From: Oscillospiraceae bacterium
GTDB taxonomy: Bacteria > Bacillota > Clostridia > Oscillospirales > Acutalibacteraceae
DNA: 64,000 bases
Direction of reading: 5' to 3'
NCBI GenBank assembly: GCA_015065845.1
Contig: SVPQ01000003.1
Location: forward strand, 62,001-126,000
In this document: piece by piece, positions 17,885 to 26,806 of the stretch
How positions within the stretch are numbered: position 1 is the first letter of the stretch
How the letters are laid out: every line of letters starts with the position of its first letter
Position numbers and translations under genes: made by a program
The notes under the pieces: generated by a model
Told to the model about the DNA's origin: nothing
What the model saw: the letters and a program-made list of their open reading frames with translations, nothing else
The model's database searches: none

Positions 17885-19294
17885 ATGAAAAAAGAAAAAA
17901 CAATCGCTCCAGGCTCTAAACTTTCTGGCAGAATCTGGTTCAATCTTTGCCTTTTTGGCTTTATAGGTCAAGTGGCCTGGAATCTTGAAAATATGTATTA
18001 CAACACATTTATGTACAACACCGTTTATGAGGGCGGAACGGCTACAGGCACACTTTCTTCTATGGATGCCATAACTTTAATGGTTAATCTCAGCGCCATT
18101 GTTGCTGTTCTCACAACATTTATTATGGGTAACCTCTCCGACAAAATGAATAAACGAAAAGTGTTTATCTCTGTTGGGTATCTCATCTGGGGTGTTATTA
18201 CTGCTGCTTTTGGGTTCCTTACAAAAGATAATATTTCAGGTGTATTCGGCATTACCGAACCTGCTTTAATTGTTACCGCAACTGCCGTTTCAATTATTGT
18301 TATGGACTGCATTATGACTTTCGTAGGTTCAACAAGTAACGACTCCGCTTTCAATGCATGGGTTACTGATGTTACAACTACTAAAAACCGTGCAACAGCT
18401 GAAAGTATTCTTGCTATTCTTCCTATAGCAGCAACTATTATTGTTACTGTTTCTGGTGGATTCATTGAGCCTTTGGGTGGTGGTGACATCCAGAAAGGCT
18501 ACACATATTATTTCCTCGGTCTTGGTGCTTTAGTTATTCTTTGCGGTATTATTGGTCTTTTCTCACTTAAAGATTCAAGAAGTGGTGAAAAGAAAGTCAA
18601 TTCAAACTACTGGAAAGATTTAGTTTACGGATTTAAGCCTTCAGTTGTAAAAGAAAACAGTAAACTTTATATTGCTCTTTCGGCAGTTGGTATTTACTCA
18701 ATTGCAGTTCAGATATTCTTCCCTTTCCTTCTTATTTACCTCGACCATGGTTTAGGATTTAAAATCGAAGCTCTTTTCGGTTATATAACAACACCTGTTC
18801 TTATTGCAGCGCCTTTTGTTCTTGTAGCTGTTGTGCTCGGTGTTATAGGCATAGGTAAATTCGCAGATAAAGTCGGCAAGAAAAATCTTGTATTTATTGC
18901 TGCAGGACTTTTCGTTGTAGGTTTAGTAGCGGCTTCATTTGCAAAAACAATTGGTCCTTTCGGAATTGCAGCAATTCCACTTCTTGCAGGTTATGGACTT
19001 TTAGGTATTCTCCTTAACTCAACTGTCCGCGACTATACACCAGAAGACAAAACAGGTCTTTTCCAGGGTATAAGAATGATTTTCTTCGTGCTTATTCCTA
19101 TGCTTGTAGGTCCACAAATAGGTAAATGGGTTTGTCAGGTAGCAGGTGCAGGTTCTTATGTTGACCAGAGCACAGGTCTTACCCAGGCAGAACCATGTGC
19201 TGAAATGTTCCTTGCTGCAGGTATAGTTGCAGTGTTTGTTTTCATTCCACTTGTAGTACTTCGCAAAAAAGGTATTGATAAAGTAGAAGACTAA
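17885..19294 (+). CDS. MFS sugar transporter of the glycan operon
   Basis: This 469-residue transporter has about 12 membrane segments. NLSDKMNKRKVFISVGYLIW (loop 2-3) and FADKVGKKNLVFIAAG (loop 8-9) are the paired MFS loop motifs. Its N-terminus (GRIWFNLCLFGFIGQVAWNL) and general make-up fit the SLC45/GPH-like MFS members found with glycosidase genes in gut Clostridia. It probably imports the disaccharide or monosaccharide released from the glycan attacked by the two glycosidases downstream. AAAGGAG lies before the ATG. It is first in the operon, 36 bases ahead of the GH123 gene. Confidence 0.8.
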   Translation: MKKEKTIAPGSKLSGRIWFNLCLFGFIGQVAWNLENMYYNTFMYNTVYEGGTATGTLSSMDAITLMVNLSAIVAVLTTFIMGNLSDKMNKRKVFISVGYLIWGVITAAFGFLTKDNISGVFGITEPALIVTATAVSIIVMDCIMTFVGSTSNDSAFNAWVTDVTTTKNRATAESILAILPIAATIIVTVSGGFIEPLGGGDIQKGYTYYFLGLGALVILCGIIGLFSLKDSRSGEKKVNSNYWKDLVYGFKPSVVKENSKLYIALSAVGIYSIAVQIFFPFLLIYLDHGLGFKIEALFGYITTPVLIAAPFVLVAVVLGVIGIGKFADKVGKKNLVFIAAGLFVVGLVAASFAKTIGPFGIAAIPLLAGYGLLGILLNSTVRDYTPEDKTGLFQGIRMIFFVLIPMLVGPQIGKWVCQVAGAGSYVDQSTGLTQAEPCAEMFLAAGIVAVFVFIPLVVLRKKGIDKVED

Positions 19295-19330
19295 AACAAT
19301 ACCCAAAACCAGAAAACCGAGGTGTGAACT

Positions 19331-20974
19331 ATGAAATCTATTTTACTTTCTTCTCTTACAAAAGTATTTAAAGATGTTGAACCGAACTTTGATGAATTCA
19401 CAGAATTTTCAGTTCTTCGTGGTGAAGTGTTTAACTTTCAGATAGCAATTTTCCCTCAGACTGACGAAGACTGCAACATTACAGTTGAAGTTGCTTCAAA
19501 TCTTCGTGATGGCATAAAAGTCTACAAGGTACTTAATGTTCCTTCAACTTATGCAGCACCCGAAGACCACGATGATTTTCACTACGACACAAAAAGAACT
19601 GAATACCCCGATTTATTACAACCAATAAACGAAGACAATACTGTTGAACTGGTAAAAGGTGAATGGAATTGTCTCTGGTTCAAATATACACCTGAAATGG
19701 ACTATATTGCAGGTACAAATGGTATTACTGTATTTCTTAAAAAAGGTTTGTATGATGAAAACAACAAACACATTTTTAATTTAAGAACAATACCAAGACA
19801 GTTGCCAATGCAGGATTTAATTTACACAAACTGGTTTCATAATGACTGCCTTTGCACACACTACAAAGTAGAACCTTTCAGTGAAGAATACTGGACGCTT
19901 TTAAGAAACTATGTAAAAAACGCAGTTGCACACGGTGTAAATATGATTTACACACCTGTCTTTACTCCACCGCTTGATACAGAAGTCGGTGGCGAAAGAC
20001 CTACTTTCCAGTTAGTTGAAGTCGATAAAATAGATGTCGGCTACCGTTTCAGTTTCCGTAATTTTGATAAATATGTAAGAATATGTACCGAATGTGGTAT
20101 TAAATATTTTGAGATTTCACACCTCTTTACACAATGGGGGGCAAAACATGCACCAAAAATTATGGCAAATGTAAAAGGAATACAGCGTCAGATTTTTGGT
20201 TGGGATACTGTTGCAAATGGCAAAGATTATGTTCAATTCCTCGCAGTATTTGCAAAAGCATTCACTAAAGAAGTTGAGCGTCTTGACATCAAGCAGAATT
20301 GCTATTTACATGTTTCTGACGAACCAAACGATGAACAAATAGAAGACTACAAAAACGCATCATATATTGTAAACCAGCTCTTTCCTGATTTTCACATTAT
20401 TGATGCACTTTCTGAAATTGAAATTTACAGACAAGGTCTTGTAAAAACTCCTATTTGTGGCGAAGATGTAGCAGATACTTTCAAAGCGGAAGTAAAAGAT
20501 TTCTGGACTTATTATTGTTGCTGTGAAACTCACGACTTTTTACCTAACAGAATGTTTGCAATGCCACCAACACGAAACAGAATTTTAGGTATGCTCCTTT
20601 ATAAATATGAAGCAAAAGGCTTTTTACAATGGGGTCATAACTTCTGGTACACACAATACTCGAAGAAACACATAAACCCATTTGAAGTTACAGATGCAGG
20701 TGGTGCTTTCCCGTCCGGTGACTCATTTGTTGTTTACCCCGGACCATATATGCAACCACTTAACTCTACTCGTCACGAAGTATTTTATGAAGGTCTTTGT
20801 GACTACCGTGCTATGAAATATTTAGAAAGACTTACAAGTAGAGAGCATGTTTTAAAAATCCTTACAAAAAATCTTGATACAGAACTCACATTTAAAAACT
20901 ACCCACATGACATTGAGTGGCTTTTAAACAAACGAGCAGAAATCAACAAAGAAATCGAGTTAGCTATAAGATGA
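19331..20974 (+). CDS. GH123/DUF4091 glycoside hydrolase
   Basis: This 547-residue protein has no signal peptide, so it acts in the cytoplasm. The C-terminal part has the DUF4091 signature (AGGAFPSGDSFVVYPGPY, LNSTRHEVFYEGLCDYRAMK, about 455-510). The middle is a TIM-barrel-like domain with adjacent D330-E331 in LHVSDEPND, matching the neighbouring Asp-Glu pair used by GH123 enzymes for substrate-assisted hydrolysis of beta-N-acetylgalactosaminides. A beta-GalNAc'ase activity is therefore reasonable, although DUF4091 proteins are diverse. GAGGTG precedes the ATG. Its stop overlaps the next gene's start (ATGA), so the operon genes are translationally coupled. Confidence 0.75.
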   Translation: MKSILLSSLTKVFKDVEPNFDEFTEFSVLRGEVFNFQIAIFPQTDEDCNITVEVASNLRDGIKVYKVLNVPSTYAAPEDHDDFHYDTKRTEYPDLLQPINEDNTVELVKGEWNCLWFKYTPEMDYIAGTNGITVFLKKGLYDENNKHIFNLRTIPRQLPMQDLIYTNWFHNDCLCTHYKVEPFSEEYWTLLRNYVKNAVAHGVNMIYTPVFTPPLDTEVGGERPTFQLVEVDKIDVGYRFSFRNFDKYVRICTECGIKYFEISHLFTQWGAKHAPKIMANVKGIQRQIFGWDTVANGKDYVQFLAVFAKAFTKEVERLDIKQNCYLHVSDEPNDEQIEDYKNASYIVNQLFPDFHIIDALSEIEIYRQGLVKTPICGEDVADTFKAEVKDFWTYYCCCETHDFLPNRMFAMPPTRNRILGMLLYKYEAKGFLQWGHNFWYTQYSKKHINPFEVTDAGGAFPSGDSFVVYPGPYMQPLNSTRHEVFYEGLCDYRAMKYLERLTSREHVLKILTKNLDTELTFKNYPHDIEWLLNKRAEINKEIELAIR

Positions 20975-22380
20975 CTTTAGCAGAAATTTTCAAAACAAAC
21001 TGTCGGGCAAGTGCAAAGCTTTGTGGTTTCAACCCCACACTTGCATTCAGCGATTTAACATCGGGAATAGGTGGTAAAAACAAAAACGGAGTTATTGCCC
21101 GACTTTCATTCAATGACTTTTTTATTGATTTATATTTTATAGAAAACGGACCCTTAGCTTACGCACCAAATACAATCTGGCTCAGCGTAGGCTTTGAGTC
21201 TGTTCCTTTTTTACCTTTTTCTGTTTATGATATTCTTGCGTTTTCAGAAATAAAGAATTATAAAAGTTACACTTACCCCTTTATTTACACCACAGAAATT
21301 ATGGTAGAAAGTTTCGGAGAAATAAATGATTTTTTAAAAACTTTCATACCGCTTATGCATGATATTACAAGTAATGGTGTTAAGAAAAACAGATTAATTA
21401 CATCCCAAAAAGAAACAATAAATAAGTTTATCGGTGATGACATTTTTCAGAAAGAAATAGAAATGCTTGACGCGAGTGTAAAAATAAGAGAAATGCTTAT
21501 AAGAAACTATGTTGAAGGCATTATAAGTCACACCGTTTTAGGTGGCGTAGCAGAATTTTTTAAAGGTGAACACCAGAAAGCAATAAAAAAATTAGAAAGG
21601 CAAAAAAACAGAACTCTTTATGAAGAAAATCTTCTGAATGCTTTAAAAACTGGCGAATTAAAGGATTATAACGCATCACCTTACAGAAATGAAAAATATA
21701 AAAACTACTCTAAAGTCGCAAAAAAATCGACTTATTCTCTCGGTATGGGTGGATTTTTTAAATTCTTTATAAAAGCACTTTTAATGACTCCTGTTTTCTT
21801 TCTTATTCTCGGTATTATTTATTTTTTGTTGTGTTATATAAAATATAATGATGCTCTTTTTTGTCTTAATACCGATTTGCTTTCATTTGCATCTTTACTT
21901 ATTGCAGGTTTTTCTATTGCAGAAGCAGTTCTCTTCAATTTTCCACTTAATTCAAAAAATCTTTTCAAAAAGAAAAAAGCTAAAGATGTTCCCCCTGTGA
22001 AAAAACCAAGCGTCGTAAAATACATAACTATTTTCACAGAAACAATTGTAATCATTTTACTTATGTCTTCTGTAAATAATGCTGTTGTTTTCACTGAAAA
22101 CAAAGTTTATTTCCCTGAAAATAAATATATTTCTTTAAGACAGGATGCAATGAGATACGAACATTTCCAAACTGTTTATAAAGCTCAAAAATATTATCAT
22201 TTTGGTGTGCAGGAGTTAGACCATCCTCACTACATTTTGGTTTCAAAAAATGGTGAAAAAATTGATTTGGCACTATACCCTGACAACACATCAGAAGAAT
22301 TTGAAAAAACAATTTTACCATTATTTACAGAAAATGGTTGTGAAATAATAGAAATTGAAAGTGAACGCGATATAAAATGA
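20971..22380 (+). CDS. unknown membrane protein in the glycan operon
   Basis: This 469-residue protein is not one I recognise. Its first 270 residues look soluble and mixed alpha/beta (SDLTSGIGGKNKNGVIARLS, FFIDLYFIENGP), with a charged helical stretch near 215-260. About residues 275-345 hold two or three membrane segments (FFIKALLMTPVFFLILGIIY, LLSFASLLIAGFSIAEAVLF), and another segment lies near 375-395 (YITIFTETIVIILLMS), before a C-terminal soluble part of about 80 residues. The ATG at 20971 overlaps the GH123 stop by 4 bases. The same 4-base overlap joins its end to the fucosidase gene. Tight coupling implies a role with the two glycosidases, but none can be named. Confidence 0.8.
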   Translation: MTLAEIFKTNCRASAKLCGFNPTLAFSDLTSGIGGKNKNGVIARLSFNDFFIDLYFIENGPLAYAPNTIWLSVGFESVPFLPFSVYDILAFSEIKNYKSYTYPFIYTTEIMVESFGEINDFLKTFIPLMHDITSNGVKKNRLITSQKETINKFIGDDIFQKEIEMLDASVKIREMLIRNYVEGIISHTVLGGVAEFFKGEHQKAIKKLERQKNRTLYEENLLNALKTGELKDYNASPYRNEKYKNYSKVAKKSTYSLGMGGFFKFFIKALLMTPVFFLILGIIYFLLCYIKYNDALFCLNTDLLSFASLLIAGFSIAEAVLFNFPLNSKNLFKKKKAKDVPPVKKPSVVKYITIFTETIVIILLMSSVNNAVVFTENKVYFPENKYISLRQDAMRYEHFQTVYKAQKYYHFGVQELDHPHYILVSKNGEKIDLALYPDNTSEEFEKTILPLFTENGCEIIEIESERDIK

Positions 22381-23408
22381 ACAACATAGAATTTTTTAAA
22401 AATGCGGGCTACGGAATGATGATGCATTTCGGACTTTACTCCATTTTAGGTGGCGAATACAAAGGTAAATTCGGTGATAATTATGCCGAATGGATTGGTT
22501 CACACTTTGCTATTCCTTTAAAAGAATATGAGCAACTTGCAAGTATATTTAACCCGATTTATTTTAATGCGGATGAAATTATTAAACTTGCAAAAGACTG
22601 CGGAATGAAATATTTTGTAGTAACCACAAAACACCACGATGGTTTTGCACTTTTTCACTCAAAAGTTGATAAATATAATGTTGTTGATGCAACACCTTAT
22701 AAACGCGATATTATTTACGATTTGGCAAACGCGTGTAACAAACACAATATAAAATTAGGTTTTTATTATTCACAGGACCTTGACTGGCACGAAAAACATG
22801 GTGGCGGATACCTTTCAAATCATTTAGGTTGCTCCGGTGTCACATGGGACAACAGTTGGGATTTCCCGAATCCCGAAGAAAAAGATTTTAATATCTGTTT
22901 CGAGAATAAAATATTGCCACAAATCAAAGAGATTATGACAAATTATGGTGATATTTTTACCGCGTGGTTTGATGTGCCAATGACTTTAACTGAAAAACAA
23001 AGCAAAATTATTTATGATACTGTAAAAGAATTACAACCCGATTGCCTTATAAATTCAAGGCTCGGTAACGGACTTTATGACTATGTTTCTTTAGGTGATA
23101 ACGAAATCCCCGAAACAAAAGAAGAATGGCAAAAACTTTCACAAGTAGATGAAAAAAATATTAACTACCAGAGTATTGACGGTTTTAAACCAAGTAAATA
23201 TAATCTTTATGAATCTGCTTGTACATTAAATAATTCGTGGGGATTTTCTTACCGTGACCACAACTGGATTTCACCAGAAAAATTAGCCCAGAACAGAAAA
23301 CACTTAAACTCACTCGGAATTAACTACCTTGTGAATGTCGGCCCTGACCATTTAGGAAGAATACCGGGACCGTCCATTGAAATTCTGAAGCAAGCTTCAG
23401 AATTATAA
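22377..23408 (+). CDS. GH29 alpha-L-fucosidase
   Basis: This 343-residue enzyme releases alpha-linked fucose by a retaining mechanism. GH29 features seen: MMMHFGLYSILGGEYKG (11-30), TTKHHDGFALFHS (83-95), FYYSQDLDWHEKHGG, and the nucleophile Asp in AWFDVP at about residue 199. It ends soon after the barrel (NYLVNVGPDHLGRIPG), so it lacks the C-terminal beta-sandwich of longer family members. There is no signal peptide, so it acts on imported oligosaccharide. It overlaps the upstream gene by ATGA. With GH123 next door, the operon could remove both fucose and GalNAc from host-type glycans; that pairing is an inference. Confidence 0.88.
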   Translation: MNNIEFFKNAGYGMMMHFGLYSILGGEYKGKFGDNYAEWIGSHFAIPLKEYEQLASIFNPIYFNADEIIKLAKDCGMKYFVVTTKHHDGFALFHSKVDKYNVVDATPYKRDIIYDLANACNKHNIKLGFYYSQDLDWHEKHGGGYLSNHLGCSGVTWDNSWDFPNPEEKDFNICFENKILPQIKEIMTNYGDIFTAWFDVPMTLTEKQSKIIYDTVKELQPDCLINSRLGNGLYDYVSLGDNEIPETKEEWQKLSQVDEKNINYQSIDGFKPSKYNLYESACTLNNSWGFSYRDHNWISPEKLAQNRKHLNSLGINYLVNVGPDHLGRIPGPSIEILKQASEL

Positions 23409-23652
23409 TTCGGAATGCGTAATTCGGAATTCGGAATTATAATTAAATATGGATAAAAACAACTACATTCTCTCATTTATGATTAAACCAAAAATGAAAG
23501 AATGTAGTTGTTTTTATTATATTAAAATCGCGTCGCAGACCCTTCAATTCCGAATTACGCATTACGCATTCCGAATTAAAAGCGAAACCCTGATTCCTAG
23601 TTCCTAATTTCTGTTTCCTATTTCCTTGCCACTTGCAACTTGCACACTTGCA
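23407..23652. repeat. heptamer-armed hairpin element (locus B)
   Basis: The left arm has five 7-base units (AATTCGG, AATGCGT, AATTCGG, AATTCGG, AATTATA; 23407-23441). Then comes a 24-bp stem with one mismatch (23455-23478 with 23492-23515), the spacer GCGTCGCAGACCC (23530-23542), and a right arm that reads in reverse complement AATTCGG, AATGCGT, AATGCGT, AATTCGG. Further heptamers of other words follow without losing phase: TTCCTAG, TTCCTAA, TTTCTGT, TTCCTAT, TTCCTTG and then CTTGCAA-type units to 23652. This fills the gap between the fucosidase and the convergent small membrane protein; no gene is seen in it. Confidence 0.8.
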
Positions 23653-23674
23653 ACTGAACTGACAACTCTAGTTC

Positions 23675-24085
23675 CTATTTCATAAGGTCATCTGTAAGAC
23701 TGATTATTTGCGGGGCGATTTTTTTGCGTTCTTTCTTTACAATGCGATTGTACACGGGGTGTGCAATACCCGCTAAAATAATACCCGCTACACCAAGAAC
23801 AATTCCAATAAACATATTATGATTTTTTATAAACTCACCAAGGTTTTCTGCTAAATCTGTCATTACAAGACTCATACCAGAACCTAAAATCAAAACACCG
23901 ATAATGCCTATGACAAGTGAAACACTTGTTGCTTTTTTTGTGACACTCTCATCAAGTTTTTTTAACTGCTCCAGCTTATTTTCCGTTTTTTCTTCGGGTA
24001 AATATTTTTCTCTTATCCTTTTAATTTCTGCCTGTTCTTTTGCAGAATAAGTAAATTCAAAGGTCTCTTTTTCGTTATTTGTCAT
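23675..24085 (-). CDS. small two-helix membrane protein, paralogue of 26807-27172
   Basis: This 136-residue protein has a charged N-terminal helix (EQAEIKRIREKYLPEEKTEN), two membrane segments (SVSLVIGIIGVLILGSGMSL and FIGIVLGVAGIILAGIAHPV), and a basic C-terminal tail. GSGMSLVMT and the DELTALD/KLDESV-type helix are shared with the protein at 26807-27172, so the two are paralogues flanking the two-component system. The start overlaps the upstream membrane gene by 11 bases. Function unknown; it is the last gene of the RR-HK-membrane-protein operon and could be part of its output or sensing. Confidence 0.8.
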   Translation of the reverse strand: MTNNEKETFEFTYSAKEQAEIKRIREKYLPEEKTENKLEQLKKLDESVTKKATSVSLVIGIIGVLILGSGMSLVMTDLAENLGEFIKNHNMFIGIVLGVAGIILAGIAHPVYNRIVKKERKKIAPQIISLTDDLMK

Positions 24086-24956
24086 TTTTTAACTCCTTAA
24101 TTTTTTTACCACCTGAAACAATCATATAAATTGCCATAGCAACAATAAAAATTGAAATTACGCCACCTGTTACACCCAGTAAAATTTGCCTTGTCAATAA
24201 ATCCATTGTGCCATCACCAAAGGTTGTAAGCATTGTTGACTCGAGTGTAAGCATTGACACACACGCCGCCGCTAAATTTATTGCTTTTGATGCCGAATAG
24301 ACAGGGCTTTCGTATTTTCTGAATTTCACAATACCCCTTATTGCTATTACAAGTGAAGTAAATGTATATAAAGCCATAGCAATAGTTGTTATTTCGTGAT
24401 GATTAAAGGTTCTGTTCCAATACACCTTAAAAAACACCATTACTGCAAGTGACAAATTCACCAAAAGGAATACTACTCCACAAGCACGATATTTTTTAAG
24501 CTCGATTATCATTTTTTCACCTGGCTGATATTTTCTTGTGTAACGAACCAAGAAAAACCGCATTAAAACAAGCGAAAAATAATACCCGGATAATGTTAAA
24601 AACCAGAATGTTTTATGATAGAACCCCAACCACAACATAAATATTGCATAAACTGTATTTAATATAAGCGACTTGTAAAGTGATACATTTACTCTTAAAC
24701 GGGTATCACTGTTCCAGCGAAGCAAATATTTATTTTCATTATTAAAATTTCTGAAAAACCTGATTGAATCTGGTATTTTAAAACACCAGATTGTCAATGT
24801 ATAAGCAGAAACCACATAAGAAATTATTGCAACAACTGAATCTGATTCAAGTTTAAGCATTGAATAAATCAGAAATGCTACTGCCACAGGAATTAAAATG
24901 AACATTACAGCAATATGCGGAAATAATAATACTCTAAAAATTTTTTTCCAATTCAT
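24075..24956 (-). CDS. multi-pass membrane protein linked to a two-component system
   Basis: This 293-residue protein has about eight hydrophobic segments (for example ILIPVAVAFLIYSMLKL, ISYVVSAYTLTIWCFKI, VVFLLVNLSLAVMVFFKVYW, ILLGVTGGVISIFIVAMAIY) and short charged loops. I do not recognise the family. It begins one base after the histidine kinase stop codon, and its end overlaps the 136-residue protein gene. It is either the sensor partner of the kinase or its regulated target. The paired organisation (regulator, kinase, polytopic protein, two-helix protein) argues for one functional module. Confidence 0.8.
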   Translation of the reverse strand: MNWKKIFRVLLFPHIAVMFILIPVAVAFLIYSMLKLESDSVVAIISYVVSAYTLTIWCFKIPDSIRFFRNFNNENKYLLRWNSDTRLRVNVSLYKSLILNTVYAIFMLWLGFYHKTFWFLTLSGYYFSLVLMRFFLVRYTRKYQPGEKMIIELKKYRACGVVFLLVNLSLAVMVFFKVYWNRTFNHHEITTIAMALYTFTSLVIAIRGIVKFRKYESPVYSASKAINLAAACVSMLTLESTMLTTFGDGTMDLLTRQILLGVTGGVISIFIVAMAIYMIVSGGKKIKELKNDK

Positions 24957-24957
24957 T

Positions 24958-26031
24958 TTACATTCTCCGTATTTTTACTGTAAATGTTGAACCCACACCG
25001 AGAGTGCTTTCTACACTTATTTCACCCTGCATAATATCCACCACTCTTTTTACAAGTGCAAGACCTAAACCGTTTCCTTGTGAAGAATGAGAAGTATCTC
25101 CCTGATAAAATTTTTCAAAAATATGCTTTCCTACTTCTTTTGACATACCACAACCGGTATCCTGCACCTTAACAACTGCGAAACTTTCAGTTGTTTTTAA
25201 CGATACACTTACTTTACCGCCTGGTTTTGTAAATTTGAATGCATTTGAAAACAAGTTATTCCACACAAGGCTTAAAAGCTCTGCATCGGCTTTTACTTTT
25301 ACATCTTCTTCTATATCCGTATCAATCTCTATTTCTGATTTTTCCCAGATGTTTTCAAACTGTAAAAAGCACTCGCAAAGCTGCTCTCCGAGGTCATATT
25401 CAGTAATTTCAGGATAAATCTGCTGATTTTCAAGTCGGTTGAGTTTTAATATATTTGTCATCATTTCTGCAAGACGTCGTGAACCATCTGTAACGCCTTT
25501 TGCATACTCAATTCTTTTTTCTTCTGATAAATCCGGTGCTTGTAAAAGTGTTCCGTAATTTCTCATTACTGCAAGTGGTGTTTTCATTTCGTGAGAAACA
25601 TTTGCAATAAAATCTGTTCTTAATGTTTCTACACTACCGAGCTCTTCTGTCATTTTATTAAAGCAATCAATAATCTCAGAAAATTTTTCATCTACACCAA
25701 GATTTTTAACAGGCTCAATTCTTACAGAAAAATCTCCTTCAACCACTTTTTTTGCTGCATCTACAATATGCTTTGTGATTTTTTCGGTTGTGAGCTTACG
25801 ACGAATTGCATCAATGACAGTAAATAAAATACTGAGAAGAATTACGTTTAAAAAAGTAACTTTTGCCGCCGCTTCAATATTTTCTGTTGTTAACTCAAAG
25901 TTTAACGTACTTGAAAAGATACTTATAAAAAGTGAGGTTGTGCAAGTAACAAGGAATGCAACAAGGAGAAAAAACATTAAATAATTATAAACTGCACGCG
26001 ATATTTTATGAAAAATATTACTGTGTTTCAC
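24958..26031 (-). CDS. sensor histidine kinase
   Basis: A 357-residue kinase with two N-terminal membrane segments (about 15-38 and 57-75) and a very short outside loop, which suggests sensing within the membrane or through a partner. A HAMP linker (about 76-135) comes next. The HisKA phospho-acceptor is H147 in NVSHEMKTPL. The HATPase domain has the N box (LVWNNLFSNAFKFTKPGG), G1 (VQDTGCGM) and G2 (GNGLGLALVKRVVDIM). It passes phosphate to the regulator encoded just upstream, with which it overlaps by 4 bases. Confidence 0.95.
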   Translation of the reverse strand: MKHSNIFHKISRAVYNYLMFFLLVAFLVTCTTSLFISIFSSTLNFELTTENIEAAAKVTFLNVILLSILFTVIDAIRRKLTTEKITKHIVDAAKKVVEGDFSVRIEPVKNLGVDEKFSEIIDCFNKMTEELGSVETLRTDFIANVSHEMKTPLAVMRNYGTLLQAPDLSEEKRIEYAKGVTDGSRRLAEMMTNILKLNRLENQQIYPEITEYDLGEQLCECFLQFENIWEKSEIEIDTDIEEDVKVKADAELLSLVWNNLFSNAFKFTKPGGKVSVSLKTTESFAVVKVQDTGCGMSKEVGKHIFEKFYQGDTSHSSQGNGLGLALVKRVVDIMQGEISVESTLGVGSTFTVKIRRM

Positions 26032-26699
26032 TTAATCACCGCCTTGTAACCCAAACCATGAACTGTAACAATCTGAAAAGATTCGCAAGAAGAAAGTTTG
26101 GTGCGGAGTTTTGTCATATAAACATCAACTGCCCTTGGTGCTGTGTCAGTATCAGCATCCCAGAATTCATCCATAAGCTGAGTTCTGGTGAATGTCTTTT
26201 TGGGGTATGAAAGCAGTTTATATAAGATGTTGAATTCTCTGTGTGTTAAAGATATTTCTTCACCATCGATGTATGCAGTACGTTCATCTGCATCCATTGA
26301 AAAATTGCCAATTTCAAGTTTTCTGCTTGAAGCGATTTTTGCGCGTCTTAAAAGTGCACCAATTCTTAAAAATAATTCGTCAAGGTCAATAGGTTTCACC
26401 ATATAATCATCAACACCTATACGGAAACCCCTCTCTTTTGAAGCAATATCATCACGGGCAGTCATAAAAAGAATTGGAATATTATCGTTTAAATCTCTTA
26501 CATTTTTTGCGAATTCAAAACCATCAACACCTGGCATCATTATGTCTGAAATAATTGCATCAAAGATATTTTCGTAAAGAGCATCATACGCTTCATTGGC
26601 ATCAAGACAACCAACCGCTTCATAACCGCTGTGATTTAAAAACGAACAGACTGTTTTATTAAGTTCTTTATCATCTTCAACAACTAAAATTTTAAACAT
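26028..26699 (-). CDS. OmpR/PhoB-family response regulator
   Basis: This 223-residue regulator has a receiver domain with acidic residues near 9-10 (VVEDDKEL), the phospho-acceptor Asp at about 52 (SDIMMPG), Thr at 80 (FMTARD) and Lys at about 102 (MVKPID). A winged-helix DNA-binding domain follows (LEIGNFSMDADERTAYIDGE, LTHREFNILYKLLSYP, DVYMTKLRTKL, VTVHGLGYKAV). It is first in the operon with the kinase, the polytopic membrane protein and the two-helix protein. AGGTA-type binding sequence precedes the ATG. Targets are unknown, but the unit at 26807-27408 directly upstream, carrying a paralogue of its fourth gene, is a natural candidate. Confidence 0.95.
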   Translation of the reverse strand: MFKILVVEDDKELNKTVCSFLNHSGYEAVGCLDANEAYDALYENIFDAIISDIMMPGVDGFEFAKNVRDLNDNIPILFMTARDDIASKERGFRIGVDDYMVKPIDLDELFLRIGALLRRAKIASSRKLEIGNFSMDADERTAYIDGEEISLTHREFNILYKLLSYPKKTFTRTQLMDEFWDADTDTAPRAVDVYMTKLRTKLSSCESFQIVTVHGLGYKAVIK

Positions 26700-26770
26700 A
26701 AAATACCTCCGTGCACTATCATTTTATTATATAATAACACACAAATGTTAAAGTTTTGTTTCTGTTTTAA

Positions 26771-26804
26771 AAAAGTGAGATGATTTTTTCATCATCTCAC
26801 TTTT
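26771..26804 (-). terminator. terminator between small-protein unit and two-component operon
   Basis: A perfect 14-bp stem (26771-26784 with 26791-26804) with T-rich minus-strand tail lies 3 bases after the 121-residue gene, separating it from the response regulator unit. Confidence 0.9.
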
Positions 26805-26806
26805 CT

